NCBI GenBank assembly: GCA_002070115.1
Contig: MWCO01000005.1
Location: 88,324-152,323 of the forward strand
From: Deltaproteobacteria bacterium ADurb.Bin207
GTDB taxonomy: Bacteria > Myxococcota_A > Polyangia > Polyangiales > Polyangiaceae
Length of the DNA: 64,000 bases
Direction: 5' to 3'
Shown here: positions 57,031 to 64,000 of the stretch, piece after piece
Layout of the letters: each line of letters begins with the position of its first letter
Position numbering within the stretch: the stretch's first letter is position 1
Notes under the pieces: model-generated
The model's input: the letters and a program-made list of their open reading frames with translations, nothing else
Database searches by the model: none
Told to the model about the DNA's origin: nothing
Made by a program: the position numbers and the translations under genes

Positions 57031-58950
57031 GTGATAAGGCCACCTGCAACTCTTATGCAATTACTGGCTGCCAGCATCGTTCCCCTTTTGCTCGGACCAC
57101 CACTGGTTTGGGTTCTGCAGCGCGCTCGCTGGGCTGCCCAGGCCATCGATGCCTTCGTGCTTACTTCCGTGGCGGGGCTCGTCCTTCTCAGCATTCTTCC
57201 GGGAGCCATTGCCCATGCCGGTCTCATCGCTGTGGTGGCGGCGGTGCTGGGGGCGATCCTTCCGCTGTTGGGCGGTTCTGTCTTTGCCGCCAATCCCGCG
57301 GCGCGAACCATTACCCTGGCGGTGGGTCTGGTAGGCTTGTTCGTCCACGCTTCCCTCGATGGAGTCGCTCTTGCCGCTCACGATCACGGCCAAGAAGAGG
57401 GAATGCCCCTTGCCTTCGCGGTGATTCTTCACCGTCTTCCGGTGGGGCTCGCCATCTGGTGGCTCGTGCGTCCCAAGTTGGGGTTGCACATTGCCCTAGC
57501 CGCCGTTGCGTCCATAGCTATCGCTTCGGTCGTTGGATTCTTTTGGGCCCATGAGGCCCACGATTGGATGCACGGCACGAGTCTTTCGGCGTTTCAAGCC
57601 TTGGTCGCAGGCTCTCTGTTGCATGTGGCGGCAGGACACTCGGTGGCCCCGGAAAAACCGGCGCGCAAAGAGGCCTGGCAACTGGCTTCCGCTGTTGGTG
57701 GGCTCATCGGAATCGGCATCGTGATCGTCATCACCACCGCCCATCCTCTTCCCCACGCGGTGGATACATGCATGAGTTTCCAACGAACCTTGCTTTCCCT
57801 CGCCAGCGTGAGCGCTCCCCCTCTTCTCGTGGCCTATTGCCTTTCCGCGGTATTTCGCGTGTGTCTTCCGGACCGCCACGGCGCCTGGCTCCGCGGCAAC
57901 TCCGCGTTATCACAAACGTTTCGGGGCATTAGCGCGGGAGCCTCGGCCAATACTTGCGCATGCACGCTCAACCCCCGCTACGAAAGCCTGGTTCGTCGTG
58001 GCATTCCCCCATCGGCGGCCATCGCATTTTTGGTGGCCACGCCAGTTCTTGGCGTCGCTTCCCTGCTCGTTTCTTTCCCTTTGCTTGGAATGGAGTTGAC
58101 CGTCGTGCGCATCTCGACGGGTGTGTTTCTCGCCGCGGTCATCGGGCTGATTCTTGGCAAAGCTTTGAGCCGAGGCCCCGGTCTTGCCGCATCCGTTCAA
58201 CCGCTGCCCACGTGGAAACCCCGGCTTCAAGAAGGATTCCATTACGGTTTCGTCGATGTTCCGGACCGTACCTTGCCTTGGTTCGTGGCGGGCATCGTGG
58301 CCGCGGCCATGATGGAACCGATGCTCGATCCAGCGGTGTTGGCAAGGCTTCCTTCAGGCCTGGATATCCCGCTGCTTGCCCTATTCGGAACACCTTTTTT
58401 CTTTTCCGCCCTGGGAGCCACGCCCGTGGCTGCCGTGCTCCTTCACAAGGGTGTATCGCTAGGGGCCGTGATCGCTCTTTTCTTGACGGGCCCCGCGGCC
58501 AATATCTCCACGTTTGCCTTGTTGCGCGCCCTGCACGGACGAAGGGTAGCGATTGCCTTTTTTTTCATCTTGGTTTCTGCGGCGATGGCTATTGGTTACG
58601 TCGTACATATCGCGTTTCCAGGAAAAACCGTTTCACTTCACGCGCTGACGCCAAGCCCCGTGCATAACGCAGCTCTCGCGCTGCTCGCCTTGATAGCCGT
58701 TTTTTCTCTGCTTCGGCAAGGCGCCCACGGTTTCGTATCCCAGGTGGTCGAACTACGTGACCACCATCATCATGACCATGAGCATCGTGGGCCAGCTCCC
58801 CACGGGCATGAGCCGCAACACCATGACCATGCTCATGACCACGAGCATTCATGCGCACACCACCCTGGCCATGAGCATCCGGGCGCGCACGATCATGACC
58901 ACCAACATTCATGCGGGCACGGACATGAGCATGAGCACGCCGGACCTTGA
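57031..58950 (+). CDS. ZIP-like/DUF318 permease fusion with His-rich tail
   Basis: A 639-residue membrane protein. Residues ~10-240 form about seven helices with ZIP-type metal ligands (HASLDG, His106/Asp110; LHRLPVG, His134). Residues ~250-565 form a second helical domain of the DUF318/UPF0718 permease kind (TCACTLNPRYESLVRRGIPPSAAIAFLVATP, FLTGPAANISTFALL). The last ~65 residues are a His/Asp/Glu-rich metal-binding tail. GTG 57031 is used, and ATG 57055 is the alternative. It overlaps the Fur-type regulator and faces the convergent znu operon, so zinc transport is the best guess. The direction of transport is open: the ZIP half suggests uptake, the permease half suggests export. The fusion is uncommon. 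Confidence 0.75.
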   Translation: MIRPPATLMQLLAASIVPLLLGPPLVWVLQRARWAAQAIDAFVLTSVAGLVLLSILPGAIAHAGLIAVVAAVLGAILPLLGGSVFAANPAARTITLAVGLVGLFVHASLDGVALAAHDHGQEEGMPLAFAVILHRLPVGLAIWWLVRPKLGLHIALAAVASIAIASVVGFFWAHEAHDWMHGTSLSAFQALVAGSLLHVAAGHSVAPEKPARKEAWQLASAVGGLIGIGIVIVITTAHPLPHAVDTCMSFQRTLLSLASVSAPPLLVAYCLSAVFRVCLPDRHGAWLRGNSALSQTFRGISAGASANTCACTLNPRYESLVRRGIPPSAAIAFLVATPVLGVASLLVSFPLLGMELTVVRISTGVFLAAVIGLILGKALSRGPGLAASVQPLPTWKPRLQEGFHYGFVDVPDRTLPWFVAGIVAAAMMEPMLDPAVLARLPSGLDIPLLALFGTPFFFSALGATPVAAVLLHKGVSLGAVIALFLTGPAANISTFALLRALHGRRVAIAFFFILVSAAMAIGYVVHIAFPGKTVSLHALTPSPVHNAALALLALIAVFSLLRQGAHGFVSQVVELRDHHHHDHEHRGPAPHGHEPQHHDHAHDHEHSCAHHPGHEHPGAHDHDHQHSCGHGHEHEHAGP

Positions 58951-59377
58951 GCAGTTTCGCAAGCAACGACTTCGTGAGGCGGGTTTACGTGCCACGCCTT
59001 CGCGGCTGGCCGTCTTGGAATTGCTCGATCGCTCTTCCGTACCTTTGAGCCATGGGGAGGTCGTGCAGGTTTTTCGCGCAAAACCCTGGGATCGGGCCAC
59101 GTTGTACCGCAACTTGCTCGATTTGGTACGCGGGAGGCTCGCTCGCCGAATCGACGTGGGTGATCGAATCTGGCGTTTTGAAATCGCCACGCCGCATCCC
59201 CACGACACCTCGCATCCCCATTTCGTTTGCACCACGTGCAAGCAGATTTCATGCATGCCCGGGATCGACCTTCGCGTCATTCGGAGCGAAGACATCCCCA
59301 AAGCCGTGCAGAATCAAGAAATAGATGTGGAAATTCGCGGACTTTGCGACATTTGCCGTTCGCGTTCGAAACGGTGA
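58925..59377 (+). CDS. zur: Fur-family metalloregulator, probably Zur
   Basis: A 150-residue regulator. The winged-helix N-terminal domain has the recognition helix DRATLYRNLLDLV. HPHFVCTTCKQISC supplies the metal ligands and the first CxxC, and GLCDICRSR supplies the second CxxC of the structural zinc site. The start at ATG 58925 (or 58931, two codons on) lies inside the His-rich tail of the permease gene, overlapping it by about 26 bp. A much longer frame in this register upstream translates the His-rich DNA and is not credible as protein. The neighbourhood (ZnuABC, ZIP-like transporter, His-rich lipoprotein) favours zinc sensing over iron sensing, which is inference. Confidence 0.82.
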   Translation: MSMSTPDLEQFRKQRLREAGLRATPSRLAVLELLDRSSVPLSHGEVVQVFRAKPWDRATLYRNLLDLVRGRLARRIDVGDRIWRFEIATPHPHDTSHPHFVCTTCKQISCMPGIDLRVIRSEDIPKAVQNQEIDVEIRGLCDICRSRSKR

Positions 59378-59389
59378 ACGCGCCTCGGC

Positions 59390-59758
59390 TCAATGGGCGT
59401 GCAAGTCGGGGATACAGTAGTCTTTGCCCGCGATGGACTCCACTTCGCCATCACAGGGGCAGGTTCCTTCCGCCGGACACACGCATGCGCCGTGATGATG
59501 ATGTTCATGCTCGTCGGCGTGCTCATCGTCATGCTCTTGGCATTCTTCGGTGATGGCATCGGGCGAGACACAAGTCGTGCCATCGAAAAGAAATCCATGA
59601 TCGCAATGACAATGGCCCGCGTGAGCGCTTCCATGCTCGCCACAATCGATGGGCGCTTCGCCCCCTTTCCCATCCTCGGTAAGGCAAGCGGATAAGGAAA
59701 CAAGCAGCGACAGCCCCAGCACGCAAGCGCTCTTGGCACCTAGATTCAACCCATTCAT
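59390..59758 (-). CDS. Small His- and Cys-rich zinc-binding lipoprotein
   Basis: A 122-residue predicted lipoprotein. The signal peptide ends in LSAC. The mature chain carries two EGF-like Cys groups and a cluster of 11 His and many Asp/Glu between residues ~75 and 90 (EHDDEHADEHEHHHHG). The ending IPDLHAH is also His-rich. These features indicate a periplasmic or surface metal trap. The start at ATG 59756-59758 is supported by GAGGGAG 8 bases upstream. It is the last gene of the znuA-znuC-znuB-porin series (31 bp after the porin gene) and ends 12 bp from the convergent zur stop. A longer frame starting near 60172 overlaps the porin gene and is not credible. Confidence 0.8.
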   Translation of the reverse strand: MNGLNLGAKSACVLGLSLLVSLSACLTEDGKGGEAPIDCGEHGSAHAGHCHCDHGFLFDGTTCVSPDAITEECQEHDDEHADEHEHHHHGACVCPAEGTCPCDGEVESIAGKDYCIPDLHAH

Positions 59759-59789
59759 CCCATTGTCTCCCTCGGAAAAGCGCCTCGAA

Positions 59790-61157
59790 TCAATACGTAT
59801 GAGCGCCATGGGCGCCCGCGGAAACCTCGAGTTGGAGAAAGCCGGCGAAACTGGTTCCCAAAAGCTCCGCGTTTTCCAATGAGTATTGCATCCGAACCCG
59901 TGAGAAATGGCTCGGCATATAGCTGACCTGCGCGCTGGCTCGTTGCATGTCGAGACCGAAAGCGGCGCGGCCATTGTCGGCGCTGGGCGCATCGCCCCCC
60001 ACTCTTCGCCATATCTCGCCTCGCACGCCGGTATTCCACTCTTTGGACAGACCGAAAACCAGGTCCGAATATCCGCCGATATCGCGCCATAGGTCCTGGG
60101 GAACCTGCACGGCCCGGCTCCAGCCCTCCGCCGTCCACTTGACATACACAAAACCGCTTTCCCCATAGCCAATGGGCCGCCATTTCAACAACAGGTCGGC
60201 ACCATACGCTTCGCTGCGGTTTTCTTTTTCCGGGGCAAAGGTGGAGGTGCCATGAACGGCGTTGAGCCCAATCTGCAATCCCCAATCATCCCCCACATCG
60301 AGAAATTGTACGATGCGAGCTGGGTACACGAAGTCCGCCATGACCGGTGCCCCGTAATCCGTGGACTTGGTGCGAAACACACCGGCTTCGCCGATCTGCA
60401 AAGCGCCAACGACCTCGACATACCAGGGCAAGGGCAACAATACCGAGACCTCGCCGCCAGGCAGGGTCAGCCCTCCGCCTCCAAACAAGAATTGGTTCGG
60501 CAACGGATGCACCACGAAATCCCAAGTATGCAAATGCGTGGGATTGTGCCGCCCGATCTGTGATTTGAATTGCCCCGCTCGAACCTGCAAGTTCCAGGGC
60601 AAGGCCGTGGTTGTCAAAAAGACTTCCTCGATATGCCCATGACTCAGACTATGCGCAAGGTCGATGCGAAAAAATGGATCGATGGGTGCAGAAGCCGCAA
60701 GTTCCGCGTTTTGAATGAACGGACCGTTGGTCGTGGGAGCATGTCCTCCGAATCGCAACCGGTTGTCTTTCGAAAATGCGCTGAAAGCCGCATCGAGGAT
60801 GATCGAGATCGAAGGGTTGGTTTCGTTGCCAATGACCTCCTTTCCAAGATAATTCGCTGGGTCTTGTTGTCGTTGCTCGAACGCGATGGCCGCCGATCCG
60901 CGAGACGCATTCAACGAAGAATCGTCTTTGTCGGCGGCTGCCGTCAACTCGGCCATCAATGCGGCATCCCCAGTGGCCGAGCTGGCATCGGACGCGCCAG
61001 GGTTCGCTGCCCCTGACCGGGTCGCATCCTCCGAGGAGGCGCTCGGTGGTTTTTGTGGATTGTCTTTCTCACCATCCGGCACGGGTGTCTGCTGCGCCAT
61101 CGACACCGCGCTCACACTCAACGCCGCGATGATCGTCGCGGCAACCCGTGTTTTCAT
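59790..61157 (-). CDS. Outer-membrane porin-like protein of the zinc operon
   Basis: A 455-residue exported protein. The signal peptide (cleavage near SMAQQ) is followed by a low-complexity Ala/Ser/Asp-rich region (~30-90) and a ~360-residue beta-barrel (for example LRFGGHAPTTNGPFIQNAELA, NLQVRAGQFKSQIGRHNP, GFLQLEVSAGAHGAHTY). The barrel carries several His residues near its ends. It lacks a plug and a TonB box, so it would be a passive or gated pore. The ATG 61155-61157 has GGGAGGA just upstream. The position 55 bp behind znuB suggests that it lets zinc across the outer membrane; family identity was not checked by search. Confidence 0.75.
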   Translation of the reverse strand: MKTRVAATIIAALSVSAVSMAQQTPVPDGEKDNPQKPPSASSEDATRSGAANPGASDASSATGDAALMAELTAAADKDDSSLNASRGSAAIAFEQRQQDPANYLGKEVIGNETNPSISIILDAAFSAFSKDNRLRFGGHAPTTNGPFIQNAELAASAPIDPFFRIDLAHSLSHGHIEEVFLTTTALPWNLQVRAGQFKSQIGRHNPTHLHTWDFVVHPLPNQFLFGGGGLTLPGGEVSVLLPLPWYVEVVGALQIGEAGVFRTKSTDYGAPVMADFVYPARIVQFLDVGDDWGLQIGLNAVHGTSTFAPEKENRSEAYGADLLLKWRPIGYGESGFVYVKWTAEGWSRAVQVPQDLWRDIGGYSDLVFGLSKEWNTGVRGEIWRRVGGDAPSADNGRAAFGLDMQRASAQVSYMPSHFSRVRMQYSLENAELLGTSFAGFLQLEVSAGAHGAHTY

Positions 61158-61212
61158 CGTTCCTCCCAAAGGCGATCGATGATCGCCACGTTCATCCCAT
61201 CATGGCCCGCAC

Positions 61213-62058
61213 TCATCGCTTCCCTTGCCACAACCGCCCAGCGATGACAGCGGGAAGTAAAAACAAGGCAGTAACCACCGCCATGCATGGTCCCGTCGGC
61301 ACCGAGCCCACGAAAGAAATCCAATACCCCAAAAAAGCAGAAGCCGCTCCTATCCCCGCCGCGAACAAAAACACCTTTCGCATGTCCGAAAATGCACTCA
61401 ATCCCGCGGCCGCGGGGAGAACCGCAAACGCAAAAACAGGCATCGCTCCAATCGTTTTGGTAGCCACCGAAATCGTTAGACCGACCGTGAGAAATAGAAC
61501 CGTATCCAAGACGCGCACGGGCACACCATGAGCTTTGGCCGTGGGGGAATCGAACGATACCAGAAGGAAAGGCCGCATCAGCCAGCCGTGCAGGCTGAGC
61601 ACCACGCCAGCCACGACCAGCGCCACGACCATCTGCCCTGTTTCGACCGCCACCGCATTGCCAAAAAGAATGTCATTGATGTCATGGCTATCCTGCGGGA
61701 TTCGATCGCCGATGATGAGCATCAACGCCGAGGCAAGCACATACGCCACACCAATGACCGCATCGCGGCTCAATCGCCGAGGCTCGGGCATCCATCCAAG
61801 CAATAGCGAAGCAGCCAACGTCACGACTCCCGCCACCAGTTCCGGAGAAGTCCACGGCGTGCCCTGTTCGAGTCCCAATAGCGTGGGTAGCAAAAACGCG
61901 AAAACGACACCGAGCCCCGAGACCTGGGAAAGCGCTGCGGGCAAAAAAACCACGCGTCGCAGAATCATGTACACGCCCACCACGGCACAAGCGGCTCCCA
62001 CGGCGCAAGCGGCAATGACGGCTTCGAGCCACAAGAAGGAAGAGCCCCAGAAACTCAT
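61213..62058 (-). CDS. znuB: Zinc ABC transporter permease
   Basis: A 281-residue inner-membrane protein with about eight helices of the ZnuB/MntB (ABC-3) family (AACAVVGVYMILRRVVFLPAALSQVSGLG, and KAHGVPVRVLDTVLFLTVGLTISVATKTIGAMPVF near the C terminus). It forms the channel of the uptake complex with ZnuC and receives zinc from ZnuA. The start at ATG 62056-62058 (AAGGAG upstream) overlaps the znuC stop by 4 bp (ATGA). The length is usual for the family. Confidence 0.92.
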   Translation of the reverse strand: MSFWGSSFLWLEAVIAACAVGAACAVVGVYMILRRVVFLPAALSQVSGLGVVFAFLLPTLLGLEQGTPWTSPELVAGVVTLAASLLLGWMPEPRRLSRDAVIGVAYVLASALMLIIGDRIPQDSHDINDILFGNAVAVETGQMVVALVVAGVVLSLHGWLMRPFLLVSFDSPTAKAHGVPVRVLDTVLFLTVGLTISVATKTIGAMPVFAFAVLPAAAGLSAFSDMRKVFLFAAGIGAASAFLGYWISFVGSVPTGPCMAVVTALFLLPAVIAGRLWQGKR

Positions 62059-62837
62059 GCCCTTGCTCCTTGCCCCGCGCATCCACAACGCACGATGACC
62101 TGTCCCGCGGCATCGAATACCTGCATCGGTTCGCGATAAAGCGCCGTGAGCGTTTCGGAATTCAAAAGTTCGTTGGCTTCTCCCACGGCAAATAGCGGAA
62201 TATCCTTGTTGATGAGCGCCATTCGATTCGCGCGACCCGCCACCAACGAGATCTGATGAACCACCAACAAAATCGCCGTGCCTTGCACTCGAAGGCCGCT
62301 CACGAAATCCAACAACTCCACCTCGGAAGGAATATCCATGCCCGCGGTCGGCTCATCGAGAATCAATAGGTCAGGCTCTCGGACAAGCGCCCGCGCCATG
62401 AGCACACGCTGCTGCTGACCTCCCGATAAATCCCGCAAAGGCCGAGTTCCCAACGACTTCATGCCCACGCGGTCGAGAGCCACCATCGCCTCCTGTTGCG
62501 AGGCCGATGACAACACCCAGCCAGCCTTTCCTTTCGCTTTCGGCCCCATGGCCCCCGCGCGAACCACCTCGATCGCCGACATCGGAAACAACGGGTCCAT
62601 CCTCGAACGCTGGGGTACGTAGCCAATTCGCAGGGAAGGACGAGCATGTACCTTTCCCTCGACCGGCGCGACGCTCCCCAACAAAGTCATCAACAGCGTG
62701 GACTTGCCCGCACCGTTGGGACCCACGAGGCCAAAAAAATCATGGGCAAAGACCTGGAAGGAAATCCGGTCGACCAGGGCTTTTCCTCCGTAACCAATGG
62801 ATAAATTATCGGCTTTTAGCAGCCAGGAGTCGTTCAT
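62055..62837 (-). CDS. znuC: Zinc ABC transporter ATPase
   Basis: A 260-residue ATP-binding subunit. Walker A GPNGAGKST, signature LSGGQQQRVLMARAL, Walker B LLILDEPTAGMD and the switch His (VVHQISL) are all intact. The short C-terminal extension ends in a Cys pair (CGCAG). The start at ATG 62835-62837 (GGGGA 8 bases upstream) yields MNDSWLLKADNLSIGYGG; a longer frame adds 21 unlikely residues. It energises zinc uptake through ZnuB and lies 87 bp behind znuA. Confidence 0.93.
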   Translation of the reverse strand: MNDSWLLKADNLSIGYGGKALVDRISFQVFAHDFFGLVGPNGAGKSTLLMTLLGSVAPVEGKVHARPSLRIGYVPQRSRMDPLFPMSAIEVVRAGAMGPKAKGKAGWVLSSASQQEAMVALDRVGMKSLGTRPLRDLSGGQQQRVLMARALVREPDLLILDEPTAGMDIPSEVELLDFVSGLRVQGTAILLVVHQISLVAGRANRMALINKDIPLFAVGEANELLNSETLTALYREPMQVFDAAGQVIVRCGCAGQGARA

Positions 62838-62924
62838 TCGCCGTTCCCCATTCCCATCACAAACGCGCACGGGTGGCTGTGATCGAAACACCTCCGTCAC
62901 CCGATTCGCTGATTTCGCTCGCGC

Positions 62925-63815
62925 TCAGTTCGTCAACTCCGCCACGAGACGATCAATGAGCTGCACATAACTCGACGTTCCTGCCGCTCCTACCATCGTG
63001 GGCAGCACTTTGAGTTCCGCTCCGGATTTTTGTGCAAATATTCTCGATAGTTGTGTGGGATAGAAGGATTCCTGCACCACGTACTTGATGCCTTGTCCCT
63101 GCACGCGCTGGATGAGTTCGGCAACATGGGCCGGCTTGGGAGGAATACCCGGTTTGGGCTCTAATTCGCCCGCCTGCACAAAGCCGACGAAGTCCAAAAA
63201 ATAAACCCAGCTTTCATGATATACGACCACCTTCGTGCCTTTATGCGGCTCGAGACGCTTGCGCCACTCCGCCATTTTGCCTTCCAGACGGCGCACGAAC
63301 GCATCGGCCCCGGCTTTGTAGGCATCGGCATTGTCCGGGTCGATCTTCGCCAAACGCTGGGCAATCCCACGCGCCAATCGCACACCGTTGCGTGGGTCCG
63401 TCCAATAATGCGGGTTTCCCCCGGGATGAATATCCCCCTGGGAACGGTCCGGTGACCGCACCTGCATCGGCGGTATCAACGTCGAACAATCCAAATACCC
63501 GGAACCACCACGCTGCACATTGCCGTTTCTCGCCCCCGTCATCAAAGGAGGAAGCCAGCCCGCTTCCAAGTCCATGCCCGCCACAAGCAGCATATCCGCC
63601 TTGTTCAATTCGATCATCAAGCTCGGCTTCGCATCCACATAATGCGGATCCTGCGTCGGCCGCACCATCGACGTCACCGATACATGCTCTCCACCCACTT
63701 CCTTGGCGATCGCTCCGAAATCGGGAATCGTCGATACAATCTTAACCTCCGCCCTCGCCACCATTCCCACAGACAACATCATCGTGACAATGAGCCACGT
63801 CAACCAACTTCTCAT
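62925..63815 (-). CDS. znuA: Zinc-binding periplasmic protein of the ABC transporter
   Basis: A 296-residue substrate-binding protein of the ZnuA/TroA (cluster A-I) type. The signal peptide (cleavage near VARAEV) is followed by two lobes with metal-ligand motifs DPHYVD, NPHYWTDP and YHESWVYF, consistent with three His ligands plus an acidic residue in the C-terminal lobe. The His-rich loop typical of many ZnuA proteins is absent, and the His-rich lipoprotein of the same operon may take its role (inference). AGGAG lies ~10 bases before the ATG. It is the first gene of the five-gene minus-strand operon. It may bind Zn or Mn; the zur-like neighbour favours Zn. Confidence 0.9.
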   Translation of the reverse strand: MRSWLTWLIVTMMLSVGMVARAEVKIVSTIPDFGAIAKEVGGEHVSVTSMVRPTQDPHYVDAKPSLMIELNKADMLLVAGMDLEAGWLPPLMTGARNGNVQRGGSGYLDCSTLIPPMQVRSPDRSQGDIHPGGNPHYWTDPRNGVRLARGIAQRLAKIDPDNADAYKAGADAFVRRLEGKMAEWRKRLEPHKGTKVVVYHESWVYFLDFVGFVQAGELEPKPGIPPKPAHVAELIQRVQGQGIKYVVQESFYPTQLSRIFAQKSGAELKVLPTMVGAAGTSSYVQLIDRLVAELTN

Positions 63816-64000
63816 GGTTCACTCTCTCCTGAGCCAAGCGCCGCAACGCCCCTGCGTTCGTTCGGCACCTTTCCTCGCACTTTATGAGTTGATTCCTCAG
63901 GCCCCACACCAGGGCCGCCTAGCCGCTAGTACTACAGATCCTTTCTTCGTTCCACATTAGGACCGGGGCGTAAGAACCCACGGGAACTCAAGAACCAGCT
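63816..64000. promoter_or_regulatory. Upstream region of the znu operon
   Basis: 185 bases to the window edge, expected to hold the znuA promoter. An 11-base perfect inverted repeat (CTAGC-C-GCTAG, 63919-63929) could be part of an operator, but it does not match a published Zur box that I can recall. No coding frame is credible. Confidence 0.3.

Noticed and set aside
58757..58924. 56-codon N-terminal extension of the Fur-type regulator
   Set aside because: It translates the His-codon tail of the permease gene in another frame. The Fur-family alignment begins only after it.
59759..60172. 138-codon extension of the His-rich lipoprotein
   Set aside because: It lies fully within the porin-like gene in another frame and hides a good signal peptide and ribosome binding site.

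Overview
The window reads as chromosomal DNA of a Gram-negative bacterium, most likely a myxobacterium-like member of the Myxococcota (Polyangia side). The grounds are: many secreted lipoproteins with long Gly-Gly-x linkers, a Cys-rich surface protein ending in a Cys/TM/Arg tail that resembles MYXO-CTERM, OmpA with thrombospondin type-3 repeats, a Hanks-type Ser/Thr kinase, PEGA and IgGFc-binding-like proteins, and the order tig-clpP-clpX-lon. No insertion sequence, prophage, CRISPR array or rRNA is visible. One tRNA is present.

Layout. 0-2 kb: tail of an unidentified gene, a Gly/Pro-repeat membrane protein, a DUF2085 membrane protein and tRNA-Val. 1.9-8 kb: the protein quality-control block tig, clpP, clpX, lon (minus strand), with tRNA-Val just behind lon. 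8.2-10.4 kb: a 54-residue small protein with its own terminator, divergent from parA-parB. 10.5-14.1 kb: a TPR lipoprotein behind a glnD-like gene whose nucleotidyltransferase signature is broken. 14.3-24 kb: surface lipoproteins, the ABC-F ATPase uup, an SGNH hydrolase, an IgGFc-binding-like protein, a TerB-like protein and a HEAT protein. 24.2-28.7 kb: a Ser/Thr kinase translationally coupled to a TPR-PEGA-TonB-dependent receptor chimera. 28.7-32.5 kb: metallophosphoesterase, RluA-type pseudouridine synthase and a TPR protein.

32.8-39.3 kb holds the most unusual locus. A 1991-residue protein joins a large unrecognised N-terminal region, a fold-type-I PLP aminotransferase-like domain and a C-terminal P-loop region resembling PEP carboxykinase/HPr kinase. 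It overlaps a NUDIX hydrolase gene by 4 bp. 39.3-48 kb: an alkaline-phosphatase-superfamily lipoprotein, the Cys-rich DUF11 surface protein with its OmpA partner, a SerA-type dehydrogenase and a small outer-membrane protein. 48-57 kb: DUF192 lipoprotein, CoA-transferase/hydrolase, three secreted lipoproteins (beta-helix, GH16 glycosidase, FG-GAP/ASPIC) and a BtpA-family protein.

57-63.8 kb is a zinc-homeostasis island. On the plus strand, a ZIP-permease fusion with a His-rich tail overlaps a Fur/Zur-type regulator. Converging on it from the minus strand is znuA-znuC-znuB followed by an outer-membrane porin-like protein and a His-rich lipoprotein. Together these could carry zinc across both membranes under one regulator.

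All functional calls rest on motifs read by eye. No database search or structure prediction was run.
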